A DNA stretch of 64,000 nt from Agrobacterium vitis (lineage in GTDB: Bacteria; Pseudomonadota; Alphaproteobacteria; Rhizobiales; Rhizobiaceae). Below the pieces are notes generated by a model. The model saw only the letters and a program-made list of their open reading frames with translations. It was not told where the DNA came from and searched no databases. The stretch lies in contig NZ_CP118259.1 of NCBI RefSeq assembly GCF_013337045.2, positions 2,294,001 to 2,358,000 of the forward strand. Direction: 5' to 3'. The translations under genes were made by a program, and so were the position numbers. This document shows, one piece after another, positions 26,290 through 35,803 of this stretch. Within the stretch, counting starts at the first letter, position 1. Each line of letters opens with the position of its first letter.

Positions 26290-27984
26290 ATGAGCCCATT
26301 GGAACGCCGCATCGACCAGGGCGTCGGCCGAGAAACCGCTGATATCGTGCTGAAAGGCGGCCGTTTTTTTGATCTCGTCACCGGTGATCTGGTGGAAAGC
26401 GATATCGCCATCTGCGGCGATACTATTGTCGGCACCTGCGGAGCCTATCAGGGCCGCGAGGAAATCGACATATCCGGCAAGATCGTCGTGCCGGGTTTTA
26501 TCGATACCCATCTGCATATCGAAAGCTCGCTGGTCACGCCGCATGAGTTCGACCGCTGCGTGCTGCCTTACGGGGTGACGACTGTCATCTGCGATCCCCA
26601 TGAAATCGCCAATGTACTGGGAACCGAAGGCATCGAATTCTTCCTGGAATCGGCGCTGGAAACCATCATGGATATCCGCGTGCAGCTTTCCTCCTGCGTG
26701 CCCGCGACCCATCTGGAAACCTCGGGCGCGGACCTGCCCATCGAGCGGCTTTTGCCATTCCGCGACCACCCGAAGGTGATTGGCCTTGCCGAATTCATGA
26801 ATTTCCCCGGGGTCATCCACAAGGACCCGATCTGCATGGCCAAGCTGGAAGCCTTTCAGGGTGGCCATATCGATGGTCATGCGCCGCTGCTGCGCGGTAA
26901 CGATCTGAACGGCTATCTCTCGGCGGGCATCCGCACGGAACATGAATGCACCACGGCGGAAGAAGCCCTGGAGAAAATCCGCAAAGGCATGCATATTCTG
27001 GTGCGCGAAGGCTCGGTTTCCAAGGATTTGCACGCCCTGATGCCAATCATAACCGAGAGGCTGTCGCCCTTTCTGGCGCTCTGCACCGATGACCGAAACC
27101 CGCTGGATATCGCTGAACAAGGCCATCTGGATTATATGATCCGCACGGCCATCGCCCATGGCGTGGAGCCGCTGGCCATCTACCGCGCCGCCTCCATCTC
27201 AGCGGCTCGCGCCTTTGGTCTGCGGGATCGCGGCCTTGTCGCCCCCGGCTGGCGGGCCGATCTGGTGGTGGTGGACAGTCTGGAAAACCGCAAGGCCGAG
27301 ACGGTGTTTGCGGCCGGTCGCCGTGTCACCGACTCTTTGTTTGCCACCCGCAAGCCGGTGGCCCCGGTTGGCCTCGACAGCGTCAAGGCCCGGATCGTCA
27401 AGTCAGCCGATTTTGCCGTGCCGGTCAGTGACGGCGAAGTGCCTGTCATGGGCGTGTTGCCGGGCAAGATCATCACCGAATATCGCCGCTACCGCCTGCC
27501 CGCTTCCGGCAACCAGACCAGCGTCGATCTCGACCGCGACATCATCAAGGTCGCTGTCATCGAGCGTCACGGCAAGAACGGCAACCACGCCAATGGCTTC
27601 GTGCAGGGCTTCGGGCTGAAAAAGGGTGCCATCGCCTCCACCGTCGGTCATGACAGCCACAATATCTGCGTGGTCGGCGTCTCCGAAGACGACATGACTA
27701 TGGCCGCCAACCGCCTCTCCGACATCAAGGGCGGCTTCGTGGTGGTGGAAGACGGCAAGGTGACAGGCGAAATCCCCCTGCCCGTCGCGGGCCTGATGAG
27801 CCTTGAGCCGTTCGAGAGCGTGCGCGACACGCTGCATGAGCTGCGCCAGGCAGCTTACGCGCTTGGCACCACCTTGCAGGAGCCGTTTTTGCAGGTCGCC
27901 TTCCTGCCGCTGCCGGTCATCCCGCATTTGAAGATTTCCGACAAGGGCATGGTGGATGTCGATAAGTTTATGCTGATTGGGTGA
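26290..27984 (+). CDS. ade: Adenine deaminase
   Basis: A 564-residue amidohydrolase that converts adenine to hypoxanthine. The metal motif is [36 protein letters not shown] and [10 protein letters not shown] are signatures of the bacterial Ade family. CTDDRNP supplies the later metal-ligand Asp. The C-terminal domain ([28 protein letters not shown]) is complete. AAGGAG precedes the ATG. Hypoxanthine can feed xanthine dehydrogenase encoded at 46-50 kb, linking this gene to the purine-catabolic island. Confidence 0.95.
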   Translation: MSPLERRIDQGVGRETADIVLKGGRFFDLVTGDLVESDIAICGDTIVGTCGAYQGREEIDISGKIVVPGFIDTHLHIESSLVTPHEFDRCVLPYGVTTVICDPHEIANVLGTEGIEFFLESALETIMDIRVQLSSCVPATHLETSGADLPIERLLPFRDHPKVIGLAEFMNFPGVIHKDPICMAKLEAFQGGHIDGHAPLLRGNDLNGYLSAGIRTEHECTTAEEALEKIRKGMHILVREGSVSKDLHALMPIITERLSPFLALCTDDRNPLDIAEQGHLDYMIRTAIAHGVEPLAIYRAASISAARAFGLRDRGLVAPGWRADLVVVDSLENRKAETVFAAGRRVTDSLFATRKPVAPVGLDSVKARIVKSADFAVPVSDGEVPVMGVLPGKIITEYRRYRLPASGNQTSVDLDRDIIKVAVIERHGKNGNHANGFVQGFGLKKGAIASTVGHDSHNICVVGVSEDDMTMAANRLSDIKGGFVVVEDGKVTGEIPLPVAGLMSLEPFESVRDTLHELRQAAYALGTTLQEPFLQVAFLPLPVIPHLKISDKGMVDVDKFMLIG

Positions 27985-28005
27985 GGCTGAAGAAAGATGT
28001 GAGAC

Positions 28006-28254
28006 ATAACGCCTGTCCTGTTACGCCACGGCCCATACAAATTCTTTTTCTATTCCAACGAAGGCAATCCCCGAGAGCCAATCCACGTCCATGTGCGCAG
28101 CGCCCACGGGGAAGCCAAAATCTGGCTGGAACCCACCATCGGACTGTCCGAGAGCTTCGGGTTCAACAGCCGGGAATTATCTGCTATTATCAAGATTGTC
28201 ATAGACAACCGTGCGGCATTTACGAGGGCTTGGCGTGAATATTTCGGCAACTGA
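28006..28254 (+). CDS. DUF4160 family protein, start unresolved (possibly inactivated)
   Basis: The frame encodes a complete DUF4160 domain: PVLLRHGPYKFFFYSNEGN, then PIHVHVRSAHGEAKIWL, ending FTRAWREYFGN. No normal start exists. The only suitable ATG (27997-27999) is followed immediately in frame by TGA (28000-28002), then GAC ATA ACG CCT GTC CTG. Either a CGA-to-TGA change at codon 2 inactivated the gene, or a rare start (ATA 28006 or CTG 28018) is used. DUF4160 genes commonly sit just upstream of DUF2442 genes, as here, with a 20-base overlap. The pair is often regarded as toxin-antitoxin-like; the activity is unproven. Confidence 0.65.
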   Translation: MTPVLLRHGPYKFFFYSNEGNPREPIHVHVRSAHGEAKIWLEPTIGLSESFGFNSRELSAIIKIVIDNRAAFTRAWREYFGN

Positions 28255-28483
28255 TGTCCGCTTCGATGACGACAGCATATGGGTTTCGCTCAGCGATGGC
28301 CGGGTGCTGGGCATTCCACTTGCCTGGTTTCCGCGCCTGCTTACGGCCTCGGTGGAGCAACGAAATCAGTTCGAATTGAGCATATCCGGCATTCATTGGG
28401 ACGATCTGGACGAGGATATTTCCATTGCTGGCCTGATCGAAGGCCGAGGCGACCAGACAAGAAGCCCGGTTGCCGCCGAATAA
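28235..28483 (+). CDS. DUF2442 domain-containing protein
   Basis: An 82-residue protein with the DUF2442 core: VRFDDDSIWVSLSDGRVLGI, then LAWFPRLLTASVEQRNQFEL and GIHWDDLDEDISIAGLI. The GTG at 28235 has GAGGG upstream and overlaps the end of the DUF4160 frame. A GTG eight codons earlier would add an unlikely N-terminus. DUF2442 proteins are small, probable partners or antitoxins of DUF4160 proteins. It converges on the alpha-glucosidase gene with a 20-base gap. Confidence 0.85.
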   Translation: MNISATDVRFDDDSIWVSLSDGRVLGIPLAWFPRLLTASVEQRNQFELSISGIHWDDLDEDISIAGLIEGRGDQTRSPVAAE

Positions 28484-28503
28484 CCTCCGCTTCATCGCGC
28501 TCC

Positions 28504-30171
28504 TCACACCCGCGCGCAAAAACCGTCAAGCGCATCAAGCGTAATCACGCCCTTTTCATAGGTGCTGCGGGAATCTGGCAAAGCGATGATATCCTTCACC
28601 GTCATATGCTCCGGCAGGCGAACCTCCTGCGGTCCGCGCCGCATGTTGAAGACAAACAGCAGTCTGTCGCTGTTCTCCCCGCGCAGGAAGGCCAGCACAT
28701 CCTCGTTGATGTCAAGGAAGGACATGGACCCATCGCGCAGGGCCGGATGGGCTTTGCGCAAGGCCAGCATGTTGCGGTAGTGGTTGAGCACCGAGCTCTT
28801 GTCCTTGTCCTGGGCGTCCACCGACAGAGCCTGCTGCTCCGGCTGAACCGGCAGCCATGGTTTGCCGCTGGTAAAACCGGCCTGCGCCTTGGCTTTTTCC
28901 CAGACCATCGGTGTGCGGCATCCGTCGCGGCCCTTGAAGGCGGGCCAGAAGCGAATGCCATAGGGATCGCGGAGGTCTTCAAAGGCAAGATCGGCCTCCG
29001 GCAGGCCGAGTTCTTCGCCCTGATAAAGGCAGATTGAGCCGCGTAGGCTGGCGAGAATGCTGATGGCAAGCTTGGCCACCTGCGGCATTTCTTCCGGCCC
29101 CTGGGCAAAGCGCGAGACATGGCGCACCACGTCATGGTTGGAAAAGGCCCAGCACACCCATCCATCTTTCACCATCGACTGGAAGGAGGTGACACAATCG
29201 CGAATATGCGACGGGGTAAAATGTGGCCCCAGCAGATCGAATGTGTAGCACATATGCAGCTTGTCGCCGCCGCTGGTATAGGCGGCCACGGTTTTCAACG
29301 ACCGTGCGCCATCGCCAACCTCGCCCACCGTGGTGCGGTCTTGATATTCATCCAGCAGCGCCCGCAATTTTTGCAGGAAGCCGATATTTTCCGGCTGGGT
29401 CTTGTCGTGCAGATGTTCCTGCATGCCATAGGGATTAACATCCGGCGCATCGAGCCCGGCATCGCCGCTGTCTGGCGCATGGGGCGGGTTGTTGCGCAAT
29501 TCCTTGTCATGAAAATAATAGTTCACGGTATCCAGCCGGAACCCATCCACGCCGCGCTCCAGCCAAAACCGGGTGGCATCCAGCACTGCCTGCTGCACCT
29601 GCGGATTGTGGAAATTCAGATCCGGCTGGGAGCCCAGAAAATTATGCATGTAATATTGCTTGCGCACCCCATCCCATTCCCAGGCCGGGCCGCCGAACAC
29701 CGATAGCCAATTGCTCGGTGCGGTGCCATCCGGCTTGGCATTGGCCCAGACATACCAGTCAGCCTTGGGATTGTTGCGGCTGGCGCGGCTCTCAATGAAC
29801 CAGGGGTGCTGGTCGGATGTATGGGAAATTACCTGGTCGATAATCACTTTCAGGCCGAGATCATGCGCCTTGGTCATCATCGCGTCGAAATCGGCAAGTG
29901 TGCCGAACATCGGATCGACATCGCAATAGTCCGAGACGTCATAGCCCATGTCAGCCATGGGCGAAGTGAAGAACGGCGACAGCCAGATGGCATCGACGCC
30001 AAGCGAGGCTATATAGGGCAAGCGCTGGGTTATGCCCTTGATGTCGCCGATGCCATCACCTGTGGTATCCTGAAACGAGCGTGGATAGACCTGATAAATA
30101 ACCGCGCCGCGCCACCAGTCGCTCACTGCTTTCCCTGCGGTTTTGCTGGCACGATCAGTCTTGGTCGGCAT
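28504..30171 (-). CDS. aglA: Alpha-glucosidase, GH13 family
   Basis: A 555-residue glycoside hydrolase of family 13 (alpha-glucosidase / oligo-1,6-glucosidase type). WWRGAVIYQVYPRSFQDTTG is the classic N-terminus. Catalytic residues are visible as nucleophile Asp in GVDGFRLDTVNYY, acid Glu in TTVGEVGD, and transition-state Asp in FSNHDVVRH. There is no signal peptide, so it acts in the cytoplasm on imported alpha-glucosides. ATG 30171 is chosen because GAGG lies nine bases upstream. It resembles AglA of rhizobial alpha-glucoside operons, but no aglEFG transporter is adjacent. Confidence 0.92.
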   Translation of the reverse strand: MPTKTDRASKTAGKAVSDWWRGAVIYQVYPRSFQDTTGDGIGDIKGITQRLPYIASLGVDAIWLSPFFTSPMADMGYDVSDYCDVDPMFGTLADFDAMMTKAHDLGLKVIIDQVISHTSDQHPWFIESRASRNNPKADWYVWANAKPDGTAPSNWLSVFGGPAWEWDGVRKQYYMHNFLGSQPDLNFHNPQVQQAVLDATRFWLERGVDGFRLDTVNYYFHDKELRNNPPHAPDSGDAGLDAPDVNPYGMQEHLHDKTQPENIGFLQKLRALLDEYQDRTTVGEVGDGARSLKTVAAYTSGGDKLHMCYTFDLLGPHFTPSHIRDCVTSFQSMVKDGWVCWAFSNHDVVRHVSRFAQGPEEMPQVAKLAISILASLRGSICLYQGEELGLPEADLAFEDLRDPYGIRFWPAFKGRDGCRTPMVWEKAKAQAGFTSGKPWLPVQPEQQALSVDAQDKDKSSVLNHYRNMLALRKAHPALRDGSMSFLDINEDVLAFLRGENSDRLLFVFNMRRGPQEVRLPEHMTVKDIIALPDSRSTYEKGVITLDALDGFCARV

Positions 30172-30335
30172 ATGGCCCATCCTCTGCTCAAAAAATTCGG
30201 CACTTCAAGACTATAGGGCTCAATGCCGCGATGACCAGTGGCGATGGTCAAGTCCGGCGATCAATCCACCTTCATTCCTTTGTTACAATGCTGGCCCATA
30301 AGCCTGACGACAGTGGCGGGGGCTTCTGCGTGATT

Positions 30336-30380
30336 CCCCGGCGAAACGGCACCCGATAGCAGGCTGCCGTTTCGCCGGGG
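30336..30380. repeat. Perfect 15-bp inverted repeat upstream of the GT4 gene
   Basis: CCCCGGCGAAACGGC (30336-30350) and GCCGTTTCGCCGGGG (30366-30380) are exact complements with a 15-base loop. It could be a terminator-like leader hairpin or an operator; it lies about 66 bp before the start of the glycosyltransferase. Confidence 0.6.
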
Positions 30381-30446
30381 GAGCATTTCAAGCGGGATGA
30401 CGCCGCCTATGCGTTGAGCACCGCATCGGATCGAGGAGCACGCGCG

Positions 30447-31514
30447 ATGAGATTGACAATCGTGACCGATGCCTGGCATCCGCAGGTGAATGGCGTGGTG
30501 CGCTCCATTGAAAATACCAATGCCGAACTGACCAGGATGGGCGTTACCGTCACCATGGTCACGCCTGCGGACTATCGCAGCCTGCCCATGCCGACCTACC
30601 CGGAAATCCGCCTGTCGCTGGCCAGCCCGTGGCGGATTGCCGCCGCCATCAAGCAAAGCCGCCCGGACCTGATCCATATCGCCACCGAAGGGCCACTGGG
30701 TCTGTTGGCGCGGCGCTGGTGCCTGAGCCAGGGCCTAGCCTTTTCCACCAGCTATCACACCCGTTTTCCCGAATATGTCGCGGCCCGCCTGCCATTGCCG
30801 CTTTCGCTGCTCTATGCCTATGTGCGCTGGTTTCACCGCGCTGGCGGCGCCTGCATGGTGGCGACCGAAAGCCTGAAACGAGAGCTGGAAGACCGCAAGA
30901 TCGGCAATCTGCGGCTTTGGAGCCGAGGCATCGATACCGAACTGTTCCACCCGCAGCCGCTTGAGGCAAATCCCTTCGACCTGCCCCGCCCGATCTTCAT
31001 GACGGTTGGCCGGGTCGCGGTGGAAAAAAACCTGCCAGCCTTTCTCGATCTCGACCTGCCGGGTTCGAAAGTGGTGGTGGGCGATGGCCCTGCCCGCGCC
31101 GAATTGGCGGAACGCTATCCGGACGTGCTGTTTACCGGCGTCAAATTCGGCGCCGAGCTGGCAAGCGCCTATGCGCAGGCCGATGTTTTCGTGTTTCCTT
31201 CGAAAACCGACACGTTTGGCAATACGATTTTGGAAGCGCTGGCCTGCGGCGTACCCGTGGCCGGCTTTCCCGTCACCGGACCGATCGACATCATCTCTGA
31301 TCCCAAAGCTGGCGCGCTCAATGACGACCTGAAAGCCGCCTGCCTTGAAGCACTGAACTGCTCTCGCAGCCAAGCCAGAGCCTTGGCGGAAACCTATTCC
31401 TGGGCCTCCGCCACCCGCCAGTTTCTCGACAATGTCATCGAGGCCAAAACGCAGGGCCGCTGGCGGATGCTGATGCGGCGGAAAAAACCGATCAACCAAG
31501 CTTTGGAAAGTTGA
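30447..31514 (+). CDS. Glycosyltransferase family 4 (GT-B)
   Basis: A 355-residue GT-B enzyme. The N-terminal Rossmann domain begins MRLTIVTDAWHPQVNGVVRS with the acceptor-side GVVR loop. FMTVGRVAVEKNLPAFLDLD opens the nucleotide-sugar domain. FPSKTDTFGNTILEALACG carries the donor-binding EX7E motif (E around TDTFGN to LEAL). ATG 30447 has GAGGAG upstream. The sequence is of the type that glycosylates diacylglycerol in alpha-proteobacteria (glucosyl- or glucuronosyl-diacylglycerol synthases). That is an inference; phosphatidylinositol-mannosyl-like acceptors are also possible. Confidence 0.85.
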   Translation: MRLTIVTDAWHPQVNGVVRSIENTNAELTRMGVTVTMVTPADYRSLPMPTYPEIRLSLASPWRIAAAIKQSRPDLIHIATEGPLGLLARRWCLSQGLAFSTSYHTRFPEYVAARLPLPLSLLYAYVRWFHRAGGACMVATESLKRELEDRKIGNLRLWSRGIDTELFHPQPLEANPFDLPRPIFMTVGRVAVEKNLPAFLDLDLPGSKVVVGDGPARAELAERYPDVLFTGVKFGAELASAYAQADVFVFPSKTDTFGNTILEALACGVPVAGFPVTGPIDIISDPKAGALNDDLKAACLEALNCSRSQARALAETYSWASATRQFLDNVIEAKTQGRWRMLMRRKKPINQALES

Positions 31515-31533
31515 TCCGTCCGGGAAAATTGAA

Positions 31534-32958
31534 TCAGCGCCTTTTCCGCTTATTCTCAAACGGGTTTTCCGACGCCTTCAAATGAATGCGGATCGGTACG
31601 CCGGGCATGTTGAAATCGGCGCGCAAGCCGTTGGTCAGGTAGCGGATATAGCTTTCCGGCACAGAATCAGGCCTGGTGCAGGAAATCATGAAGGCGGGCG
31701 GGCGGGCCTTGACCTGCGTCATGTATTTCAGCTTCAACCGGCGACCGGACACCGCCGGTGGCGGATGCTGGGTCTGCACACTGTCCAGCCAGCGATTAAG
31801 CTTGGCGGTCGAGATCCGCTTGTTCCACACCATGTCGGTGTCGATGATCGACTGCATCAGCTTTTCAAGGCCGTAGCCGGTCTGGCCTGCCATCGGCACG
31901 GCGCGAATGCCGCGCGCCTGTGGCAGGAGCCGTTCGGTCTTTTCACGCAGTTCGGCCAGAACCGCCTGCGGATCTTCCACCAGATCCCATTTGTTGAAGG
32001 CGAGAACCGCGGCACGGCCTTCGCGCAGCACCAGATCGACGATCTGGATATCCTGCTTTTCAAACGGAATGGTGGCGTCAAACACGATGACAACGGTTTC
32101 GGCAAAGCGGATGGCACGCAATGTATCGGCCACCGACAGCTTTTCCAGCTTCTCGATCACCCGCGCCTTGCGGCGCATGCCCGCCGTGTCGAACATCTTG
32201 ATGGTGCGGCCACGCCAGTCCCATTCGACCGAAATCGAATCGCGGGTAATGCCGGCCTCCGGGCCGGTCAGCAACCGGTCCTCACCGAGAAAGCGATTGA
32301 TCAGCGTTGATTTTCCGGCATTCGGGCGTCCGACAATGGCAACGCGCAGCGGCTTGGTATCGTCATAGGCCAGATCTTCCTCTTCATCCTCACCCTCGAC
32401 GGTGGGCCTGAGGACGATATCGGTCTCGGCCACGTCGTCATCGTCTTCGGGAAAGGCACGTTCCACGCCGATAGCCTCGACAATCGCATCGCGCAGGTCA
32501 ATCATCCCCTGGCCGTGTTCGGCGGAAATCGGCACCGGTTCGCCAAGGCCAAGCGTGAAGGCGTCGTAGAAGCCTCCATCCGAGCCACGGGCTTCGGACT
32601 TGTTGGCCACCAGCACCACCGGCTTGCCGCGCTTGCGCAGCATATCGGCCAGCGCCTTGTCCACATGGGTCAGGCCCATTTTCGCATCGACCACGAACAG
32701 CGACAGATCGGCCTCGTCGATGGCGATTTCGGTCTGGGCGCGCATCCGGCCTTCCAGCGTGTCGGCGCCCGCCTCTTCCAGACCGGCGGTATCGACGATG
32801 TGGAAGCGCAGGTCCACCAGCTTGGCCTCACCGGGCCGCCGGTCGCGGGTCACGCCCGGCGTGTCATCGACAAGCGCCAGTTTCTTGCCGACCAGACGGT
32901 TGAACAAGGTGGATTTGCCGACATTGGGACGTCCGACGATGGCGACGGTAAAGCTCAT
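31534..32958 (-). CDS. der: Ribosome biogenesis GTPase Der
   Basis: A 474-residue essential GTPase with two tandem G domains, acting in 50S ribosome maturation. The first G1 is [12 protein letters not shown] with DTPG, and NKSE serves as G4. The second G1 is [16 protein letters not shown] with DTAGMRRK and NKWD. An acidic linker ([17 protein letters not shown]) separates them. The C-terminal KH-like domain ends in [11 protein letters not shown]. The TPR gene upstream (33115-33786) mirrors the yfgM-(bamB)-der order of many proteobacteria, here without bamB. Confidence 0.96.
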   Translation of the reverse strand: MSFTVAIVGRPNVGKSTLFNRLVGKKLALVDDTPGVTRDRRPGEAKLVDLRFHIVDTAGLEEAGADTLEGRMRAQTEIAIDEADLSLFVVDAKMGLTHVDKALADMLRKRGKPVVLVANKSEARGSDGGFYDAFTLGLGEPVPISAEHGQGMIDLRDAIVEAIGVERAFPEDDDDVAETDIVLRPTVEGEDEEEDLAYDDTKPLRVAIVGRPNAGKSTLINRFLGEDRLLTGPEAGITRDSISVEWDWRGRTIKMFDTAGMRRKARVIEKLEKLSVADTLRAIRFAETVVIVFDATIPFEKQDIQIVDLVLREGRAAVLAFNKWDLVEDPQAVLAELREKTERLLPQARGIRAVPMAGQTGYGLEKLMQSIIDTDMVWNKRISTAKLNRWLDSVQTQHPPPAVSGRRLKLKYMTQVKARPPAFMISCTRPDSVPESYIRYLTNGLRADFNMPGVPIRIHLKASENPFENKRKRR

Positions 32959-33016
32959 GATAATTTGGTATCCGGTTATATCCAGCCCGTCTTCAAGCGG
33001 ACTTTAAAACAGTAGC

Positions 33017-33057
33017 GCATCGGAGCGAAACCTGTGAAGCGGTTTTCGATCCGATGC
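33017..33057. repeat. 41-bp hairpin repeat between der and the TPR gene, copy 2
   Basis: GCATCGGA and TCCGATGC flank a core that, read on the minus strand, is CGAAAACCGCTTCACAGG. It belongs to the same family as 17602-17644. The remaining 150 bp of the gap hold no gene. Confidence 0.65.
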
Positions 33058-33114
33058 GTGAGAGCATATTGGGCGACGGCGCAACAACTGTGCGCCAACA
33101 ACCCGTTGAAAGTA

Positions 33115-33786
33115 TCAGGACGCCTTGCCAGCGGCAGCGATATTGTCCAGCATGATCTGGGCGCGATTGGCCACGTTGCGCGGTGCTTCGCTATCCTCGG
33201 TAATCTGCTGGAACCATTCGCGGGCGCGTTCCATCTGGCCAGCCTTATAGGCGGCAAGACCGAGCGCCTCACGGGCGGAATGGCGCAGGCCCTGGCCGGG
33301 AACCGCCAGCGCTTCGACCTCAGTGGACACCTGTTCATAGGTGCCGTTGTCGATCAGCAGCCAGGCGGCGCGGATATGGGCGACATCGCGGATCACTTGC
33401 GGAACGCTGTTATCCTTGCCGATGGCGGTAAAGGCATCAATCGCCGCTTTGGCATCGCCCTTCTCCGCCATGAGGGAGGCCGCCCGAAGCTTCGCCAGCA
33501 CCGGATAGGCGCCGAAGCCGTCTTTTTCCAGGGCTTGCAGATCGCTCAGTGCCTGATCATTCTTGCCATCTGTCGCCAGCTTGGTCGCCGCTAGGAAACG
33601 GTCGCCGGACTTGGAGGAACGGTCATCCGTATAATAATCATAAAGCCGGTATCCGGCAGTGCCCACCACGATCAGCACGGCAATGCCAATGAACACTGGC
33701 CCCAGACGCCGCCAGAAACGGCGCATCTGTTCGGAGCGAAGCTCGTCATTGACTTCGCGGATAAAGCTGTCGTTCTGATTTGCCAT
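33115..33786 (-). CDS. YfgM-like tetratricopeptide protein, membrane-anchored
   Basis: A 223-residue protein with a short cytoplasmic N-terminus (MANQNDSFIREVNDELRSEQ), one helix (LGPVFIGIAVLIVVGTAGYR) and a periplasmic TPR-like domain (DQALSDLQALEKDGFGAYPV, GDAKAAIDAFTAIGKDNSVP, AYKAGQMERAREWFQQIT). This is the layout of YfgM/DUF2133 proteins that associate with the Sec translocon and periplasmic chaperones. The start at 33786 gives the family N-terminus; the frame upstream to 33888 does not. It lies just upstream of der. Confidence 0.87.
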   Translation of the reverse strand: MANQNDSFIREVNDELRSEQMRRFWRRLGPVFIGIAVLIVVGTAGYRLYDYYTDDRSSKSGDRFLAATKLATDGKNDQALSDLQALEKDGFGAYPVLAKLRAASLMAEKGDAKAAIDAFTAIGKDNSVPQVIRDVAHIRAAWLLIDNGTYEQVSTEVEALAVPGQGLRHSAREALGLAAYKAGQMERAREWFQQITEDSEAPRNVANRAQIMLDNIAAAGKAS

Positions 33787-33908
33787 CACATTGTCCGGAT
33801 ATCTGAGCCTGTCGAATACATAACAAGATGCAGGGCCTTCTACCCGATTTTTGCGCCGATGTAAGGGGGAGAAGGGCAAAACACCCATCTCCCCATCAAA
33901 AAGCGCGA

Positions 33909-34487
33909 TTACATCGGCAATGGCGAGACGCCGATCAGCACTTCATGCAGCTTGAGAAGGATAGCGACATAGGCGACCAGACCGATGACCACGGCATAGA
34001 CATCGTATTTGGCCGACACGAACGGCCCGCGCACCAGCAGACCCGCCCGCTCGCGGCGCTTCAAGGAAATCCGCAGAATGACACCCCAAGCCAGCAACCA
34101 GCCGAACAGCAGGATCGAGCGCAGGTCGCCGTTGGACAGAAGATGCGCCAGCGCCCAGATCTTCACCGAGAGAACCATGGGATGCTTGGTTTTTGCAGCG
34201 ATATGGCCAGCCGGGAGAAGGCTGGCCACCAGACAGATCATCGCGATGACCATCAGGGTCAGCGTCAGATGGGTCATGCCAGCGGGTGGAAACCAGACAT
34301 TGACGATTGGCGCGATACTGTAGCCATAGGCAATAATGGCAATGCCCAGCAGAGACAGGACTGAAAACAGCGACTTCCAGCCGTTCAGGCTGAGGCGGGC
34401 CACCATGGAATCGCGAAAGCCCGGCGCAATCGTCCGGGTGAGATGCACCAATGTGAAAAACAACAGACCGAGAATAAGGACAGACAT
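33909..34487 (-). CDS. NnrU family membrane protein
   Basis: A 192-residue polytopic protein with about five or six helices (MSVLILGLLFFTLVHLTRTI, LFSVLSLLGIAIIAYGYSIA and others). KHPMVLSVKIWALAHLLSNG contains the conserved HP and H-x3-NG pattern of the NnrU/isoprenylcysteine-methyltransferase-like fold. NnrU was named from denitrifier nitric-oxide gene clusters, but no such genes are here, so the role is unknown. ATG 34487 has GGGGGA upstream; the frame extends to 34628 without support. Confidence 0.87.
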   Translation of the reverse strand: MSVLILGLLFFTLVHLTRTIAPGFRDSMVARLSLNGWKSLFSVLSLLGIAIIAYGYSIAPIVNVWFPPAGMTHLTLTLMVIAMICLVASLLPAGHIAAKTKHPMVLSVKIWALAHLLSNGDLRSILLFGWLLAWGVILRISLKRRERAGLLVRGPFVSAKYDVYAVVIGLVAYVAILLKLHEVLIGVSPLPM

Positions 34488-34734
34488 AAAAATCCCCCGC
34501 GAATGAAAGACCATAGAGATAGCCGGTCGGCCTGCTCTTGACCAGCCTGCATAATTTGGGGGGAACGACCGTAAACGCCAGACGATTGGGCGAACGATCC
34601 AGCCATGACCATCAAAGCTTCGCCGCATTTGCCCGGCAAGCAGCGCAATCGTTCTAGGTTTTTTCGCGTCGTATCGTCCGAAATCCTGTTTCCACTTTTC
34701 GGTCCGATACTCTGTTCACAACAAGGTTGTTCGC

Positions 34735-35766
34735 TTGGCACCGTTTCGCCCGCTTTTCTCCTCATCGCTTCGAACCATCCTGGCCGCGCTCTGCATGCCG
34801 GGCATCGCCATTGCCCAGAACGCGGATGAAGTGCCGCAAAAGCCGAAGCAATTGCTGCTGATTTCCTTCGATGGTGCCGCCGATAACCGGCTGTGGGACC
34901 GCAGCGGTGAGATCGCCAGCCGGGCCAATGCCCACTTCACCTATTTTCTGTCCTGCACGACGCTGATTGCCCGAGGGCCAGCCTCGAAAGCCTATCAAGC
35001 ACCAGGCCAAAAGCCCGGCAAGTCCAATGTCGGCTTTGCCCCTGACGAGGCCGATGCCGCGGCAAGGCTTCAGCACATCTGGGCCGCGCATCTCGCCGGG
35101 CATGACATTTCCAGCCATGCCTGCGGCCATTTCGACGGCAAGGACTGGAGCAAGGCGGACTGGGTAAGCGAATTTTCGACCTTCAAAACCGTCTTGGCCG
35201 GGGCCTGGACTGAGAACGGCGTCGGCGACAAGGAACCGGAGGGCTGGCAGGAGTTCGTCAAGACCGGCATCAAGGGCTTTCGCGCCCCCTACCTCTCGAC
35301 CAGCAAGGGCATGGCGGAGGCCGAAAAACAGGCTGGTTTTCTCTATGACGCCAGCCTCGTCACCAAAGGTCCACAAGCGCCCGAGCAGGACGGCACTCTC
35401 ACCCGCTTTGGCCTGCCGCTGATCCCGGAAGGACCGGACAATCGCCCGATCATCGGCATGGATTATAATATGTTCGTGCGCCATTCGGCGGGCTTCGATA
35501 ACCCGTCGAAAAGCGCCGAATACGAGGAGCGCACCTATCAAGCCTTCAAAACCGCCTTCGAGGCGCAATATAGTGGCGACCGCAAACCTGTACAGTTCGG
35601 CTTCCACTTCGTGTTGATGAACGGCGGGGCCTATTGGCGGGCGATGGAGCGGCTGGTGACAGATGTCTGCCACAGAGACGATGTCGCCTGCGTCAGCTAT
35701 TCGCAAGCGGTGGCGATATTGGAAAAACAGAACGGCCGGAAAAATCCGGCCGGGTCTTCGTTTTAG
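34735..35766 (+). CDS. Polysaccharide deacetylase family protein, secreted
   Basis: A 343-residue exported protein. The signal peptide spans MAPFRPLFSSSLRTILAALC to about GIAIAQN. The NodB-like fold starts LLLISFDGAADNRLWDRS, with the catalytic-base region FDGA. HDISSHACGHFDG supplies the metal-binding HxxxH-like histidines. GIKGFRAPYLSTSKGM provides the conserved RAPY Arg. The initiator is TTG 34735 with AAGG upstream; the first in-frame ATG would delete most of the signal peptide. The last codons overlap a hairpin and a 20-bp-period duplication (35754-35789). The natural substrate, peptidoglycan or another acetylated glycan, is unknown. Confidence 0.82.
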   Translation: MAPFRPLFSSSLRTILAALCMPGIAIAQNADEVPQKPKQLLLISFDGAADNRLWDRSGEIASRANAHFTYFLSCTTLIARGPASKAYQAPGQKPGKSNVGFAPDEADAAARLQHIWAAHLAGHDISSHACGHFDGKDWSKADWVSEFSTFKTVLAGAWTENGVGDKEPEGWQEFVKTGIKGFRAPYLSTSKGMAEAEKQAGFLYDASLVTKGPQAPEQDGTLTRFGLPLIPEGPDNRPIIGMDYNMFVRHSAGFDNPSKSAEYEERTYQAFKTAFEAQYSGDRKPVQFGFHFVLMNGGAYWRAMERLVTDVCHRDDVACVSYSQAVAILEKQNGRKNPAGSSF

Positions 35767-35789
35767 GTGCCGAGTCTTCGTTTTAGGTG
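35754..35789. repeat. Tandem duplication at the end of the deacetylase gene
   Basis: GTCTTCGTTTTAGGTG occurs twice (35754-35769 and 35774-35789). The first copy contains the stop codon. A CGGCCGGA / TCCGGCCG hairpin (35733-35752) precedes it, so the TTTT tract of a terminator may have been duplicated. Confidence 0.7.
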
Positions 35790-35803
35790 AAAGCCACCCT
35801 TGA

